Assembly (NCBI RefSeq): GCF_003544835.1
Contig: NZ_CP032099.1
Span: 1,674,001-1,738,000, forward strand
Direction: 5' to 3'
DNA length: 64,000 nucleotides
From: Aliarcobacter skirrowii CCUG 10374
GTDB taxonomy: Bacteria; Campylobacterota; Campylobacteria; Campylobacterales; Arcobacteraceae
Part shown: positions 55,470 to 64,000 of the stretch, one piece after another
How the letters are laid out: each line of letters begins with the position of its first letter
Position numbering within the stretch: position 1 is the stretch's first letter
Made by a program: the position numbers and the translations under genes
The notes under the pieces: generated by a model
Database searches by the model: none
What the model saw: only the letters and a program-made list of their open reading frames with translations
Told to the model about the DNA's origin: nothing

Positions 55470-55492
55470 AAAAAGAGCTAGAAGCTCTTTTT
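55470..55492. terminator. Bidirectional terminator between dprA and purF
   Basis: AAAAAGAGCT (55470-55479) and AGCTCTTTTT (55483-55492) with a 3-base loop, between convergent genes; it touches the purF stop codon at 55491-55493. Confidence 0.8.
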
Positions 55493-56837
55493 ATGCTTTT
55501 ACGAAATAATCGCCATCAAAGCTCTCTAAAGCATAGTGTCTATTATCTCCAATAGCCTTAACTAAATCTTCAATTGATAAATACTCTAAGCTATCAGCCT
55601 CTATATATTTACAAATCTCATCTTTAGTCATTCTTGTAGCGATTAACTCCTCTTTTGTTGGAGTATCTATTCCATAAAAACAAGGAAATTTAATCTCAGG
55701 ACTTGCCACTCTAAAATGTACCTCTTTAGCACCTGCCTCTTTTAGCATTTTTACTATTCTTTTTGAAGTTGTTCCTCTTACAATTGAATCATCAATTACA
55801 AGTAAAGATTTCCCAGCAATAATTGAACTCATAGGGCTTAGTTTCATTTTAACCTTGCTATTTCTCATCTCTTGAGTTGGTTCAATAAATGTTCTTCCTA
55901 CATAGTGATTTCTAATAATTCCATATTTAAATGGTATTCCACTTTGTGCTGCATAACCAAGAGCTGCTGGAACCCCACTATCTGGAACTGGAACAACCAT
56001 ATCATATTTTATTTTACTATTAGAATCATTTTTTGCTAGTGCTTTACCCATATTCTCTCTTGTTGTATATACATTTTTACCGTCAATTACTGAATCAGGT
56101 CTTGCAAAATATACATATTCAAATGCACAAGGTCTAAATTCTGGTTCAAAAAGTTGAATTGATTCTATATCAGACTCTTCACTAAATATTAACATTTCAC
56201 CAGGTTTAACATCTCTAATAAATTCAGCATCTAATAAATCAAAAGCACAAGTTTCACTTGCAACTATATATCCACCACTTTTTAATTTTCCTAAAGACAG
56301 AGGTCTAATTCCATATCTATCTCTTATTACAAACTGTTTGCTTCTACTTTGAACTATAAAACAGTACGCTCCAATTGTTCTATTTAAAGCTTCAATAATT
56401 CTATCTTTTAGATGATCTTTTGTGTTTTTTGCTATTAGATGAATAAGATTTTCAGTGTCCATTCCTGTTTGAAATATTGCACCTTTATCAATTAAATCTT
56501 GTCTAACCTCATCTTTATTTATAAGATTTCCATTATGAACAATTGATATTTCACCCAACTTATATTTAGCATAAACAGGCTGTGCATCCAAAACAGAATC
56601 ACTTCCAGCTGTTGCATATCTGTTGTGACCAATTGCCATATTTCCTTTTAAATATGCCAAAGCTTCATCATTAAATACTTCAGAAACCAAACCTCTATCT
56701 TTTTTTGTATATATCTTTCCATTACAAGATGATGAGATACCTGTTGCCTCTTGACCTCTATGTTGCATTGCAAAAAGAGCCATTGAAGCTAATCTTGCGG
56801 CATTATCATTTCCATAAATTCCTACTATTGCACACAT
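55491..56837 (-). CDS. purF: Amidophosphoribosyltransferase
   Basis: First step of purine synthesis: PRPP and glutamine to phosphoribosylamine. The 448-residue protein starts MCAIVGIYGNDN, so Cys2 is the glutaminase nucleophile after Met removal and there is no propeptide. MQHRGQEATGIS and GHNRYATAG follow, and the PRPP motif is LLVIDDSIVRGTTSKR near residue 345. The CLAC-type C-terminal cysteines that hold an iron-sulfur cluster in Bacillus PurF are absent, indicating a cluster-free enzyme. dapB lies upstream, 12 bp away. Confidence 0.95.
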   Translation of the reverse strand: MCAIVGIYGNDNAARLASMALFAMQHRGQEATGISSSCNGKIYTKKDRGLVSEVFNDEALAYLKGNMAIGHNRYATAGSDSVLDAQPVYAKYKLGEISIVHNGNLINKDEVRQDLIDKGAIFQTGMDTENLIHLIAKNTKDHLKDRIIEALNRTIGAYCFIVQSRSKQFVIRDRYGIRPLSLGKLKSGGYIVASETCAFDLLDAEFIRDVKPGEMLIFSEESDIESIQLFEPEFRPCAFEYVYFARPDSVIDGKNVYTTRENMGKALAKNDSNSKIKYDMVVPVPDSGVPAALGYAAQSGIPFKYGIIRNHYVGRTFIEPTQEMRNSKVKMKLSPMSSIIAGKSLLVIDDSIVRGTTSKRIVKMLKEAGAKEVHFRVASPEIKFPCFYGIDTPTKEELIATRMTKDEICKYIEADSLEYLSIEDLVKAIGDNRHYALESFDGDYFVKA

Positions 56838-56849
56838 TTGTTATCCTTT

Positions 56850-57623
56850 TTATAAACCTAAAGCATCATTTATAGAGTAAAGATTTACATCTTTATTCAC
56901 AAGCCATTTTGCAACTTTTAATGCACCTTTTGAGAAAGTATTTCTAGCTGTTGCTGTATGGTTTAACTCTAAAAACTCTCCATCATTATAAAAACCAACC
57001 GTGTGCCTTCCAACAATATCTCCACCTCTTATAGCCATAACAGCTATCTCATCTTTTGTTCTAGCTCCAATTTGTCCATCACGACCCGAAATTCTAACTT
57101 CATCTAAATTTAAATCTCTAGCATTTGCTGCATATTCACCTAAAGTAAGAGCTGTTCCTGATGGTGAATCAATCTTATTTCTATGGTGCTGTTCAACTAT
57201 TTCTATATCAAAATCTCTTAAAGTTTTCGATGCAAGAGCTACAAGTTTATTTAAAACTGCAACTCCTAAGCTCATATTTGTAGCGTATAAAATAGGTACT
57301 AGCTTACTAGCTTCAAGAAGTAAGTTTTGCTGGTGTTTATTTAATCCAGTTGTTGCAATTACAAGAGGTTTTCTTTTTTTACCTTCTACAACAGCATTTA
57401 ATAACTCTTCAGTTGCAATAGGTTGTGAAAAATCTATTATTACATCACTCTCATCAAACAATACATTTATATCATTTGTTACAACTGTATCTTCTGGTAA
57501 AATCTTATCAATCTTACTAAAAACATGAACACAAGCTAATTTTGCCTCTTTATCATTTTTTAAATCATCGATTAATAAGCTTCCAACTCTTCCTGAACTT
57601 CCTAAAATACCTATTTTAACCAT
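56850..57623 (-). CDS. dapB: 4-hydroxy-tetrahydrodipicolinate reductase
   Basis: Lysine and diaminopimelate synthesis. The 257-residue protein has the dinucleotide motif KIGILGSSGRVGSLL at the start, DFSQPIATEELL near residue 70, IVEQHHRNKIDSPSGTAL near 145 with catalytic His and Lys, and AIRGGDIVGRHTVGF near 200. The trxB stop is 4 bp upstream and purF 12 bp downstream, all on one strand, so these three are likely one transcript. Confidence 0.94.
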   Translation of the reverse strand: MVKIGILGSSGRVGSLLIDDLKNDKEAKLACVHVFSKIDKILPEDTVVTNDINVLFDESDVIIDFSQPIATEELLNAVVEGKKRKPLVIATTGLNKHQQNLLLEASKLVPILYATNMSLGVAVLNKLVALASKTLRDFDIEIVEQHHRNKIDSPSGTALTLGEYAANARDLNLDEVRISGRDGQIGARTKDEIAVMAIRGGDIVGRHTVGFYNDGEFLELNHTATARNTFSKGALKVAKWLVNKDVNLYSINDALGL

Positions 57624-57627
57624 ATAT

Positions 57628-58557
57628 TTATCCTAAATACTCAATTATATCAACAGCTGCAGTTGCACCATCTGCTGCTGCACAAACAACTTGTTTTGCT
57701 GCATCAATTCTAATATCTCCAGCTGCCCAAAGACCTTTTACACTAGTTCTCATTTTTAAATCTACCACAACTTCACCATTTTGGCTCATTTCACATAAAA
57801 ATGATCCATCAGCTTGTTTTAAAGGTGCATTTAAAACATTTCTTCCAACAAATACAAAAACACCTGGAGTTGGTAAATCTCTAATTTCACCTGTAACATT
57901 TGATTTTACTTTTAATCCTAAAACTCCACTCATATCTCCATAAACTTCTTCAACTGAAACATTTGTAACTTCTTCAATATTTTCTGTATTTTTCACATGA
58001 GCTATTGTACTTGGAGCGGCTCTGTATGTATCACGTCTGTGTACTAAATATACTTTTTTACACATTTTTGATAAGTAATAAGCCTCTTCTAAAGCTGAAT
58101 CTCCACCACCAATTACTGCAACCTCTTTTCCTTTGTAAAAAAATCCATCACAAGTTGCACAAGTTGAAACTCCTCTTCCAAAAAACTCATCTTCACCCTT
58201 AAATCCAGCTCGTCTTGGAACTGAACCTGTTGCAAATAGAACTGCTCTTGCTTCAAACTCTTTTTTATCTGAAGTTGTAATTTTAAAAATATCTCCAACT
58301 TTTGTTACATTTGAAACTTCTGCCATTTCATGTTTTAATCCAAATTTTTGACACTGCTCTGGCCAAGTTGCCATTAAATCCATACCACTCATAACAGAGC
58401 CTTGTCCTGGATAGTTTTCAATTTCAGATGAACCTGTAATTTGTCCTCCTGGCATTCCCATTTCAAACATAACTACATCTTTTAATCCACCTCTTGTTGC
58501 ATATAATCCAGCTGTAAGTCCAGCTGGTCCACCACCAATAATTGCTAAATCTAACAT
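57628..58557 (-). CDS. trxB: Thioredoxin reductase
   Basis: NADPH-dependent flavoenzyme that reduces thioredoxin, 309 aa. The FAD motif is [21 protein letters not shown], the redox-active pair is in [11 protein letters not shown] (C-x2-C), the NADPH motif is [18 protein letters not shown], and the C-terminal FAD segment is GLWAAGDIR. Length is normal. trxA lies upstream on the same strand, separated by a terminator and its own promoter region; dapB follows after 4 bp. Confidence 0.96.
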   Translation of the reverse strand: MLDLAIIGGGPAGLTAGLYATRGGLKDVVMFEMGMPGGQITGSSEIENYPGQGSVMSGMDLMATWPEQCQKFGLKHEMAEVSNVTKVGDIFKITTSDKKEFEARAVLFATGSVPRRAGFKGEDEFFGRGVSTCATCDGFFYKGKEVAVIGGGDSALEEAYYLSKMCKKVYLVHRRDTYRAAPSTIAHVKNTENIEEVTNVSVEEVYGDMSGVLGLKVKSNVTGEIRDLPTPGVFVFVGRNVLNAPLKQADGSFLCEMSQNGEVVVDLKMRTSVKGLWAAGDIRIDAAKQVVCAAADGATAAVDIIEYLG

Positions 58558-58639
58558 GTTAACTCCTTTGTTATTTAAATTAATGGAAAAATTTTATCAT
58601 TTAATATTTTATATCTATCTTAAATGATTTGAATTAAAA

Positions 58640-58666
58640 AAAGGAAGATGTAAAACACCTTCCTTT
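58640..58666 (-). terminator. Terminator after trxA
   Basis: AAAGGAAG (58640-58647) and CTTCCTTT (58659-58666) form a hairpin; on the minus strand it is followed by a T run. It lies 27 bp downstream of the trxA stop and separates it from trxB. Confidence 0.7.
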
Positions 58667-58692
58667 CTCCTTATCAAATATATAATTAAATA

Positions 58693-59010
58693 TTATAATA
58701 AAGAGTTAATTTTATCAGTAAATGCTTGTTTTGAAGATGCACCAATTAATTGGTCAACAACTTTTCCATCTTTCATAAATATAATTGTAGGAATAGATCT
58801 AACACCGTATTTTACAGCTAAATCTTGCTCCTCATCTGTATTTACTTTACAGATATTTGCTTTTCCATCGAAATCTCCTGCTAATTCATCAATAACTGGA
58901 GCAATCATTCTACAAGGTCCACACCAAGGAGCCCAGAAGTCTACCATTGATACACCTTTGCTTGTTACTTCATCAAAATTTGCTGCTGTTAATTCTATAT
59001 ATTTTGCCAT
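58693..59010 (-). CDS. trxA: Thioredoxin
   Basis: Small thiol-disulfide carrier, 105 aa. The active site is FWAPWCGPCRM with Cys30 and Cys33, followed by the cis-Pro segment VRSIPTIIFMKDGK. Length is normal and no signal peptide is present, so it is cytosolic. A TATAAT on the minus strand at 59055-59060 lies 45 bp upstream. trxB follows as a separate unit. Confidence 0.97.
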   Translation of the reverse strand: MAKYIELTAANFDEVTSKGVSMVDFWAPWCGPCRMIAPVIDELAGDFDGKANICKVNTDEEQDLAVKYGVRSIPTIIFMKDGKVVDQLIGASSKQAFTDKINSLL

Positions 59011-59054
59011 TTTTTATCCTTTTTATTAATTTTTAATTTCACTCATAAGTTAAA

Positions 59055-59060
59055 ATTATA
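59055..59060 (-). promoter_or_regulatory. Candidate -10 element of trxA
   Basis: The plus strand reads ATTATA (TATAAT on the minus strand) in the divergent gap with alaS; a second copy is at 59082-59087. Confidence 0.45.
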
Positions 59061-59208
59061 TTCCTATAACTAAAACATAAGATTATAACTTTAAAAAACT
59101 TAAATTTTGTTTTATATTTAAGCTTTTTAATAATTTTTCTATTTTACTAATAGAAGCTAAATCAAAATTTAGATATATTTGCGCTTATTTAAATATATGG
59201 AAAAATTA

Positions 59209-61764
59209 ATGGATATAAGAAAAGAGTATTTAGAGTTTTTTAAAAGTAAAGGTCACGAAGTTGTATCTTCAATGCCACTGGTTCCAGATGATCCAACGCT
59301 TATGTTTACAAATGCTGGAATGGTACAATTTAAAGATATTTTCACTGGAAGTGTTCCAGCTCCACAAAATAAAAGAGCAACATCTTGTCAGCTTTGTGTA
59401 AGAGCTGGTGGAAAACACAATGACCTTGAAAATGTTGGTTACACAGCACGTCATCATACACTTTTTGAAATGCTTGGAAACTTCTCATTTGGTGATTATT
59501 TTAAAGAAGATGCAATTGCTTATGCTTGGGAGTTTGTAACAGTTAATCTAAAGCTTCCAATTGAAAAACTTTGGGTTACGATTCATGAAAACGATGATGA
59601 AGCTTTTGATATTTGGTCTAAACATATAAATCCAAATAGAATTATGAGATTTGGAGATAAAGATAACTTTTGGTCAATGGGAGATACAGGCGCTTGTGGT
59701 CCTTGTAGTGAAATTTTCTATGATCAGGGGGAAGAGCATTTTAACACTCCTGAAGATAAGATGGGTGGAGATGGTGATAGATTTTTGGAAATTTGGAATC
59801 TTGTATTTATGCAATATGAGAGAACAAAAGATGGAGAACTTCTTCCACTTCCAAAACCATCTATTGATACAGGAATGGGTTTAGAGAGAGTTATAGCAAT
59901 TAAAGAGGGTGTATTTAACAACTTTGACTCTTCAAACTTCAAACCTATAATTGAAGCTTTAGAGAAAGTTGCAAATAAAAAAGCAACTAAAGAGAATATT
60001 GGATCTTATAGAGTTATTGCAGACCATTTAAGAGCAACTTCATTTATGTTATCTCAAGGGATTTTGTTTGGGAATGAAGGAAGACCTTATGTTTTAAGAA
60101 GAATTTTAAGACGTGCAGTTAGACATGGATATTTAATAGGTCTTAGAAAACCATTTATGGCACAACTTGTTGATACATTGGTTGATATCATGGGTGGACA
60201 CTATGTTGAATTAAAAGAGAATGCAAACTATATAAAAGAGCAGCTAACTTTAGAAGAAGAGAGATTTCTTAAAACTATTGATGCTGGAATTACACTATTT
60301 AATGATGAATTAGAAAATACAAAAGATATATTTAGTGGAGAAGTTGCATTTAAACTATATGATACTTATGGTTTCCCTCTTGATTTAACACAAGATATGC
60401 TAAAAGACAAAGGTCTAAAAGTAGATTTAGATAAATTTGAAGAGCTTATGACAAATCAAAAAGCTATGGCAAAAGCTGCTTGGAAAGGTAGTGGAGATAG
60501 TGCAAATGAGGGAGATTTTAAAGATTTAATTGAAAAGTATGGAGAAAATGAGTTTGTAGGATATACAAATACAACATTTAGCTCAAAAATTAAAGCTTTA
60601 TTAGATGAGAATTTTAAAGAGGTAAATAGTTTAGAGAATCAAATTGGTTGGGTACTTTTAGATAAAACTCCTTTTTATGCAACAAGCGGTGGACAAAATG
60701 GAGATATTGGAGCAATAGAGTTTGAAGGTAAAAACGCAATGGTTTTAGAAACTTCAAAATTCCATAATCTAAATCTATCAAAAGTTGATGTTAAAGATGC
60801 AAAACTAGTTCAAAACCAAAATATTGAAGCAGTTGTTATAAATAGACACGAGGTTGCAAAACATCACAGTGCTACTCACTTACTTCAAGCAGCTTTAAAA
60901 ATGGTTTTAGGAGATAGCGTTTCTCAAGCTGGTTCATTTAATGACTCATCAAAACTTAGATTTGACTTCACATACCCAAAAGCTATGACAAGTGAGCAGA
61001 TAAATGAAGTTGAAGATTTAGTAAACTCTATGATTGCAAGAGCATTAGAAGGAGAAGTTGAAGAGCTTCCACTTGAACTTGCAAAGAAAAAAGGTGCGAT
61101 TGCTATGTTTGGTGAAAAATATGGTGAAATTGTGCGAGTTGTAAGCTTTGGTGAGGATGTTTCTATTGAGTTTTGTGGAGGAACTCATGTAAAAAATACA
61201 TCTGAAATTGGAAGTTTTTACATAGTAAAAGAGCAAGGTGTTAGTGCAGGAATACGAAGAATAGAGGCTGTTGTTGGAGCTAGTGCATTTAGATACACAA
61301 AAGAGCAGTTAAATAGACTAAATGAGCTTCAAGCTGAGATTAAATCAAACGATTTAATAGCTGGTGTAAAAAAACTAAAAAATGAGATAAAAGAGCTTAA
61401 AAATGAGCTTAAAAACTCACAAAATCAAGCATCTACAACTTTAAAAGAAGAGTTAATTGGTGATGTAAAACTAATAGTTAACATAGTTGAAAATGGTGAT
61501 TTGAAAAAAATTGTTGACGATAGTAAAAATGCAAATGAGAAATTAGCAATATTACTACTTCAAGTAAAAGATGATAAGGTGACAATAGTTGCAGGAAGTA
61601 AAAATACATCTATAAAAGCTGGTGATTGGATAAAAGAGATTGCAACAATCCTTGGTGGAAATGGTGGTGGAAGACCAGATTTTGCAACTGCTGGTGGAAA
61701 AGATGCTAGTAAAATTGAAGAAGCTAAAGAAAAAGCTATCTCTTGGGCAAAATCTAAATTATAA
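59209..61764 (+). CDS. alaS: Alanyl-tRNA synthetase
   Basis: Class II synthetase charging tRNA-Ala and editing mischarged tRNA. From ATG 59209 the protein has 851 residues; GGA lies about eight bases upstream, while the in-frame ATG 59197 and TTG 59179 have weaker sites. Landmarks: [19 protein letters not shown] at the start, [20 protein letters not shown] near residue 85, GMGLERV near 225, the editing-site [12 protein letters not shown] near 555 with EFCGGTHV near 660, and a C-terminal coiled coil (ELKNELKNS). It is divergent from trxA. Confidence 0.96.
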   Translation: MDIRKEYLEFFKSKGHEVVSSMPLVPDDPTLMFTNAGMVQFKDIFTGSVPAPQNKRATSCQLCVRAGGKHNDLENVGYTARHHTLFEMLGNFSFGDYFKEDAIAYAWEFVTVNLKLPIEKLWVTIHENDDEAFDIWSKHINPNRIMRFGDKDNFWSMGDTGACGPCSEIFYDQGEEHFNTPEDKMGGDGDRFLEIWNLVFMQYERTKDGELLPLPKPSIDTGMGLERVIAIKEGVFNNFDSSNFKPIIEALEKVANKKATKENIGSYRVIADHLRATSFMLSQGILFGNEGRPYVLRRILRRAVRHGYLIGLRKPFMAQLVDTLVDIMGGHYVELKENANYIKEQLTLEEERFLKTIDAGITLFNDELENTKDIFSGEVAFKLYDTYGFPLDLTQDMLKDKGLKVDLDKFEELMTNQKAMAKAAWKGSGDSANEGDFKDLIEKYGENEFVGYTNTTFSSKIKALLDENFKEVNSLENQIGWVLLDKTPFYATSGGQNGDIGAIEFEGKNAMVLETSKFHNLNLSKVDVKDAKLVQNQNIEAVVINRHEVAKHHSATHLLQAALKMVLGDSVSQAGSFNDSSKLRFDFTYPKAMTSEQINEVEDLVNSMIARALEGEVEELPLELAKKKGAIAMFGEKYGEIVRVVSFGEDVSIEFCGGTHVKNTSEIGSFYIVKEQGVSAGIRRIEAVVGASAFRYTKEQLNRLNELQAEIKSNDLIAGVKKLKNEIKELKNELKNSQNQASTTLKEELIGDVKLIVNIVENGDLKKIVDDSKNANEKLAILLLQVKDDKVTIVAGSKNTSIKAGDWIKEIATILGGNGGGRPDFATAGGKDASKIEEAKEKAISWAKSKL

Positions 61765-61785
61765 AAATAGAGTAAAAGGAGATTT

Positions 61786-62256
61786 ATGATTGAATTTTTT
61801 GGGAAATATCCATCTTTAATACTCTTTTTACATCTTATTTCTGTTGCTATTTGGATTGGTGGAATGATAGTAATGAGATTTGCTGTTCACTACTCTATAC
61901 TAAAAATTGATGAAGCAAAAGTTAGATTGGAAAGAACATTGGAGAACTTAAAAAAGTTTTTTTATATGGTTATTATTTCAATTGTACTTATATATTTTAG
62001 TGCTATTGTTATGCATATCTCTTTTGATTTAAAAGCAAATAGTTTTGCTATAGCTAAAGAGATTATACTTCTAGCTATGACTCTAATTTTTATATTTATT
62101 TTTATTAAACGACACAAAGCAGAAAAATATTTTAAAAAAAATGAGTTTGTTTTAACTAAAAAAACTTTAGAACCTATTTCAAAATATCTAATACCTATAA
62201 ATATCTTTTTAGGTTTAATTGAGATTTATTTAGGAATTGTTTTAAGAGGATTTTAA
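61786..62256 (+). CDS. Four-helix membrane protein, conserved hypothetical
   Basis: A 156-residue membrane protein with four predicted helices. The first contains LHLISVAIWIGGMIVMRFAV, whose His and Trp pattern recalls CopD-like and related heme- or copper-handling membrane domains; a second conserved-looking His is in IVMHISFDL. These similarities are weak and no function is claimed. A good ribosome site (AAAAGGAGATTT) lies before the ATG, and it starts 21 bp after alaS, so co-transcription is likely. It ends at a terminator. Confidence 0.7.
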   Translation: MIEFFGKYPSLILFLHLISVAIWIGGMIVMRFAVHYSILKIDEAKVRLERTLENLKKFFYMVIISIVLIYFSAIVMHISFDLKANSFAIAKEIILLAMTLIFIFIFIKRHKAEKYFKKNEFVLTKKTLEPISKYLIPINIFLGLIEIYLGIVLRGF

Positions 62257-62287
62257 AAGTCTCAAGAAAAATCTTCTTGAGTCTTTT
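62255..62287. terminator. Bidirectional terminator between the membrane protein and TonB receptor genes
   Basis: AAAAGTCTCAAGAA (62255-62268) and TTCTTGAGTCTTTT (62274-62287) pair with one T-T mismatch and a 5-base loop, overlapping the membrane protein stop codon and lying just before the convergent receptor stop at 62293. Confidence 0.8.
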
Positions 62288-62292
62288 GAGTT

Positions 62293-64000
62293 TTAGAATG
62301 TGTAGTTCATACTAATCCAGAAATTTCTCTCTGGAGTTATATTACTATATTGACTGTAGTAATAAGGAGTTCTTCCTGAGCCTTTTGCAACTGCTTTATA
62401 CTCCATAAAATTTTTATCTAGTAAATTATTAATTCTTGCATTAAAAGTCATATTTTTGCTTTGTTTATAACTAGCTCCCAAATTCATAATAGAGTAATCT
62501 TTGTAGTATAAATCTTTATACTCATTACCTTCTTTATATCTTGTATTAAATCTATCTATTTCACCTGAATATTGTAAATAAGTGTTAAACTTATTATTTA
62601 ATTTCCAATCTAATGTAACATTATACATCTGCTCTGGACTACTTGTTAATGGTTTTTTATTTGTAGATGGATCATTTGATTTTATTTCTGAATCCATATA
62701 TGTCCAATTAGCTTTTAGTGATAAATTATCTAATATAAAATACTTTCCAGTTAATTCAACTCCTTTTATTGTAGCTTCTCCAACATTTTGATTTTGAGTT
62801 AAATCTGCATATCCTAATGATGCCCACTCAGATCCAGCACTTCCTTTTAAATTATTACTACTCTCGATTTTATCTTTGAAATCATTTTGAAACAGTGTAA
62901 TATTAAAATTATGTTTGTTTTCATGTTCATAATAAGCTGCTATTTCATAACTAACAGATTTTTCTGGTTTTAAATTTGGATTTCCTATCATAGGAGATGT
63001 ACCTTGACCCCCAAATCCAACTATTCCTTCTTGTAAATCTGTTGTTTTAGGAGTTTTATATCCAGTTGCAATTCCACCTTTAAAAGTCCAATTAGGAGTT
63101 GCTACATAAGTTAAATAAGCTCTTGGACTAACATGATTTCCAAAATCTTCATGTTTATCATATCTAGCTCCTAAAGTAAGTGTTAAAGGATCTACAATAT
63201 TCCAACTATCTTCTGCAAAAAGTCCTAACTGATAATACTCTTTTGATTGATTTGATAATCCTTTATCCATACCAAATACTCCATCTGTTAGTTCAGCTTT
63301 TAAGTATTCAGCTCCAACAACTATAAAATGACTCTCTAAAGGTAACTCATATTTTGCATTAAATGTTGTATTTTTTGACTCTAATTTTCTTGTAGGTCTT
63401 GGTAATAAACTATCAATAAAAGCTTGATCTGCAGCATTTAAATCATCATAAGAAATACCACCTGCCTTGGTCCAACTATTTTTACTAGGATCATATATAG
63501 CTCCTTCATTTGTATATAATTCTGTCATTCTAATTCTTTCAGCAGCATCTAAAGGTAAGCTTCTTCCTAAATTCTCACTTTTTATATGATGAACTCCAAC
63601 TGTACTTTTACCTAAATCCCAATCTGCTTCCCAATCAAGTGAATATTGCTCTCTTTGCATTCTTTGTGTTTCGGCATATCCTACTCTTGGAGATAGAGAA
63701 CCTTTATTGTCAAAATACAATAAACTTTCTCTACTATCAACCGTTCCAACACTTCCTGAACTATTATCATACTTCTGTTTTGCTATATCAAAATTTGCTT
63801 TAATAGTATGGTTTTCATTTGGAGTAAATGTTAAACCTGTACCAAAAGTCCAATTTTGATTATCCATAGTTTTACCATTTCCACCAAAACTACTATTATC
63901 TTTACTAGAATCTTCTATTGCTCCATTATTATTAAAACTATCTTTTGCCCATTGTGGATTTGATTTTTCATTGTCATAAAAACTTCCCCTTAAACTAATT
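62293..64000 (-). CDS. TonB-dependent outer-membrane receptor, C-terminal part, cut by window edge
   Basis: The C-terminal barrel of a TonB-dependent receptor for a siderophore or similar iron ligand. The frame is open from 64000 to the stop at 62293 (about 568 residues seen), so an internal ATG at 63867 is not the true start; plug domain and signal peptide lie outside the window. Seen are repeated amphipathic strands, LTLGARYDKHEDFGNHVSPRAYL and GGIATGYKTPKTTDLQEG, NPNLKPEKSVSYEIAAYY, and a terminal strand ending NFWISMNYTF, with the final Phe used for outer-membrane assembly. The NLKPEKS pattern is like FepA/CirA-type receptors. Ligand is not determinable. Confidence 0.9.
   Translation of the reverse strand, partial: ISLRGSFYDNEKSNPQWAKDSFNNNGAIEDSSKDNSSFGGNGKTMDNQNWTFGTGLTFTPNENHTIKANFDIAKQKYDNSSGSVGTVDSRESLLYFDNKGSLSPRVGYAETQRMQREQYSLDWEADWDLGKSTVGVHHIKSENLGRSLPLDAAERIRMTELYTNEGAIYDPSKNSWTKAGGISYDDLNAADQAFIDSLLPRPTRKLESKNTTFNAKYELPLESHFIVVGAEYLKAELTDGVFGMDKGLSNQSKEYYQLGLFAEDSWNIVDPLTLTLGARYDKHEDFGNHVSPRAYLTYVATPNWTFKGGIATGYKTPKTTDLQEGIVGFGGQGTSPMIGNPNLKPEKSVSYEIAAYYEHENKHNFNITLFQNDFKDKIESSNNLKGSAGSEWASLGYADLTQNQNVGEATIKGVELTGKYFILDNLSLKANWTYMDSEIKSNDPSTNKKPLTSSPEQMYNVTLDWKLNNKFNTYLQYSGEIDRFNTRYKEGNEYKDLYYKDYSIMNLGASYKQSKNMTFNARINNLLDKNFMEYKAVAKGSGRTPYYYSQYSNITPERNFWISMNYTF

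Noticed and set aside
57001-57528. A 175-codon open frame on the plus strand opposite dapB
   Set aside because: dapB has complete family motifs on the minus strand; the opposite frame shows no family pattern and no ribosome site.

Overview
The window is a 64 kb stretch of an AT-rich chromosome from a Campylobacterota bacterium, most likely Arcobacter or a close relative (Aliarcobacter type). Evidence from the sequence: complex I with canonical NADH-input subunits NuoE and NuoF (Helicobacter and Campylobacter have replaced these), futalosine-pathway menaquinone genes (a UbiD-type decarboxylase and mqnE), an HP0268-family gene beside miaB, a short hisG, a fliW gene, many chemoreceptors, and the AcnD/PrpF form of the methylcitrate cycle. 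No rRNA, tRNA, CRISPR, phage, transposase or other clear mobile gene was seen. Coding density is very high and codon use looks uniform, so this reads as core chromosome with sensory modules rather than an island.

Layout. 1-7314 (minus): a nuo operon A-B-CD(fused)-E-F-[gltA]-G-H, with citrate synthase inserted between nuoF and a very short nuoG; nuoH runs off the left edge. 7315-7628: divergent promoter region with a 20-bp direct repeat. 7629-9458: menaquinone UbiD-type decarboxylase. 9521-16906 (minus): a signalling block with a membrane chemoreceptor, a single-PAS Aer/CetB-like protein and a soluble chemoreceptor, preceded by a periplasmic binding protein paired with a membrane PAS-GGDEF-EAL protein. 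17109-18348: two-part ThrE-type exporter. 18419-20651: overlapping operon of a hypothetical gene, coaX, hisG and a methyltransferase. 20761-22680: sCache chemoreceptor. 22684-25420 (minus): MotA/ExbB-like and MotB/OmpA-like stator pair plus a 52-codon gene and a Cys-rich gene. 25497-26411: L,D-transpeptidase.

26420-34625: propionate region. A D-2-hydroxyacid dehydrogenase and an unusual HTH protein are divergent from prpB-prpC-acnD-prpF; there is a hairpin terminator between prpC and acnD and a highly structured spacer before prpF. 34629-41275: lytic transglycosylase, pyruvate kinase, a ThiS-like protein with an odd C terminus, YraN, a BioF-like enzyme, carbonic anhydrase, a small membrane protein and mqnE. 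41292-45049 (minus): HP0268 family, miaB, DUF374 acyltransferase and a PilM/PilN-like bitopic protein. 45202-55467: information-processing and housekeeping genes (nusA, cysS, rpsR-ssb-rpsF-holA, fliW, rnr, ilvC, divergent polysaccharide deacetylase, dprA). 55491-59010 (minus): purF, dapB, trxB, trxA. 59209-62256: alaS and a small membrane protein. 62293-64000: C-terminal part of a TonB-dependent receptor, cut by the right edge.

The genes together indicate a motile, menaquinone-respiring, NADH-oxidising bacterium with a TCA cycle and propionate catabolism. Candidates for undescribed biology are the binding-protein/c-di-GMP sensor pair, the four-gene stator-like operon, and the regulator and structured RNA of the prp locus. 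All functions are read from sequence motifs; no database search was possible.
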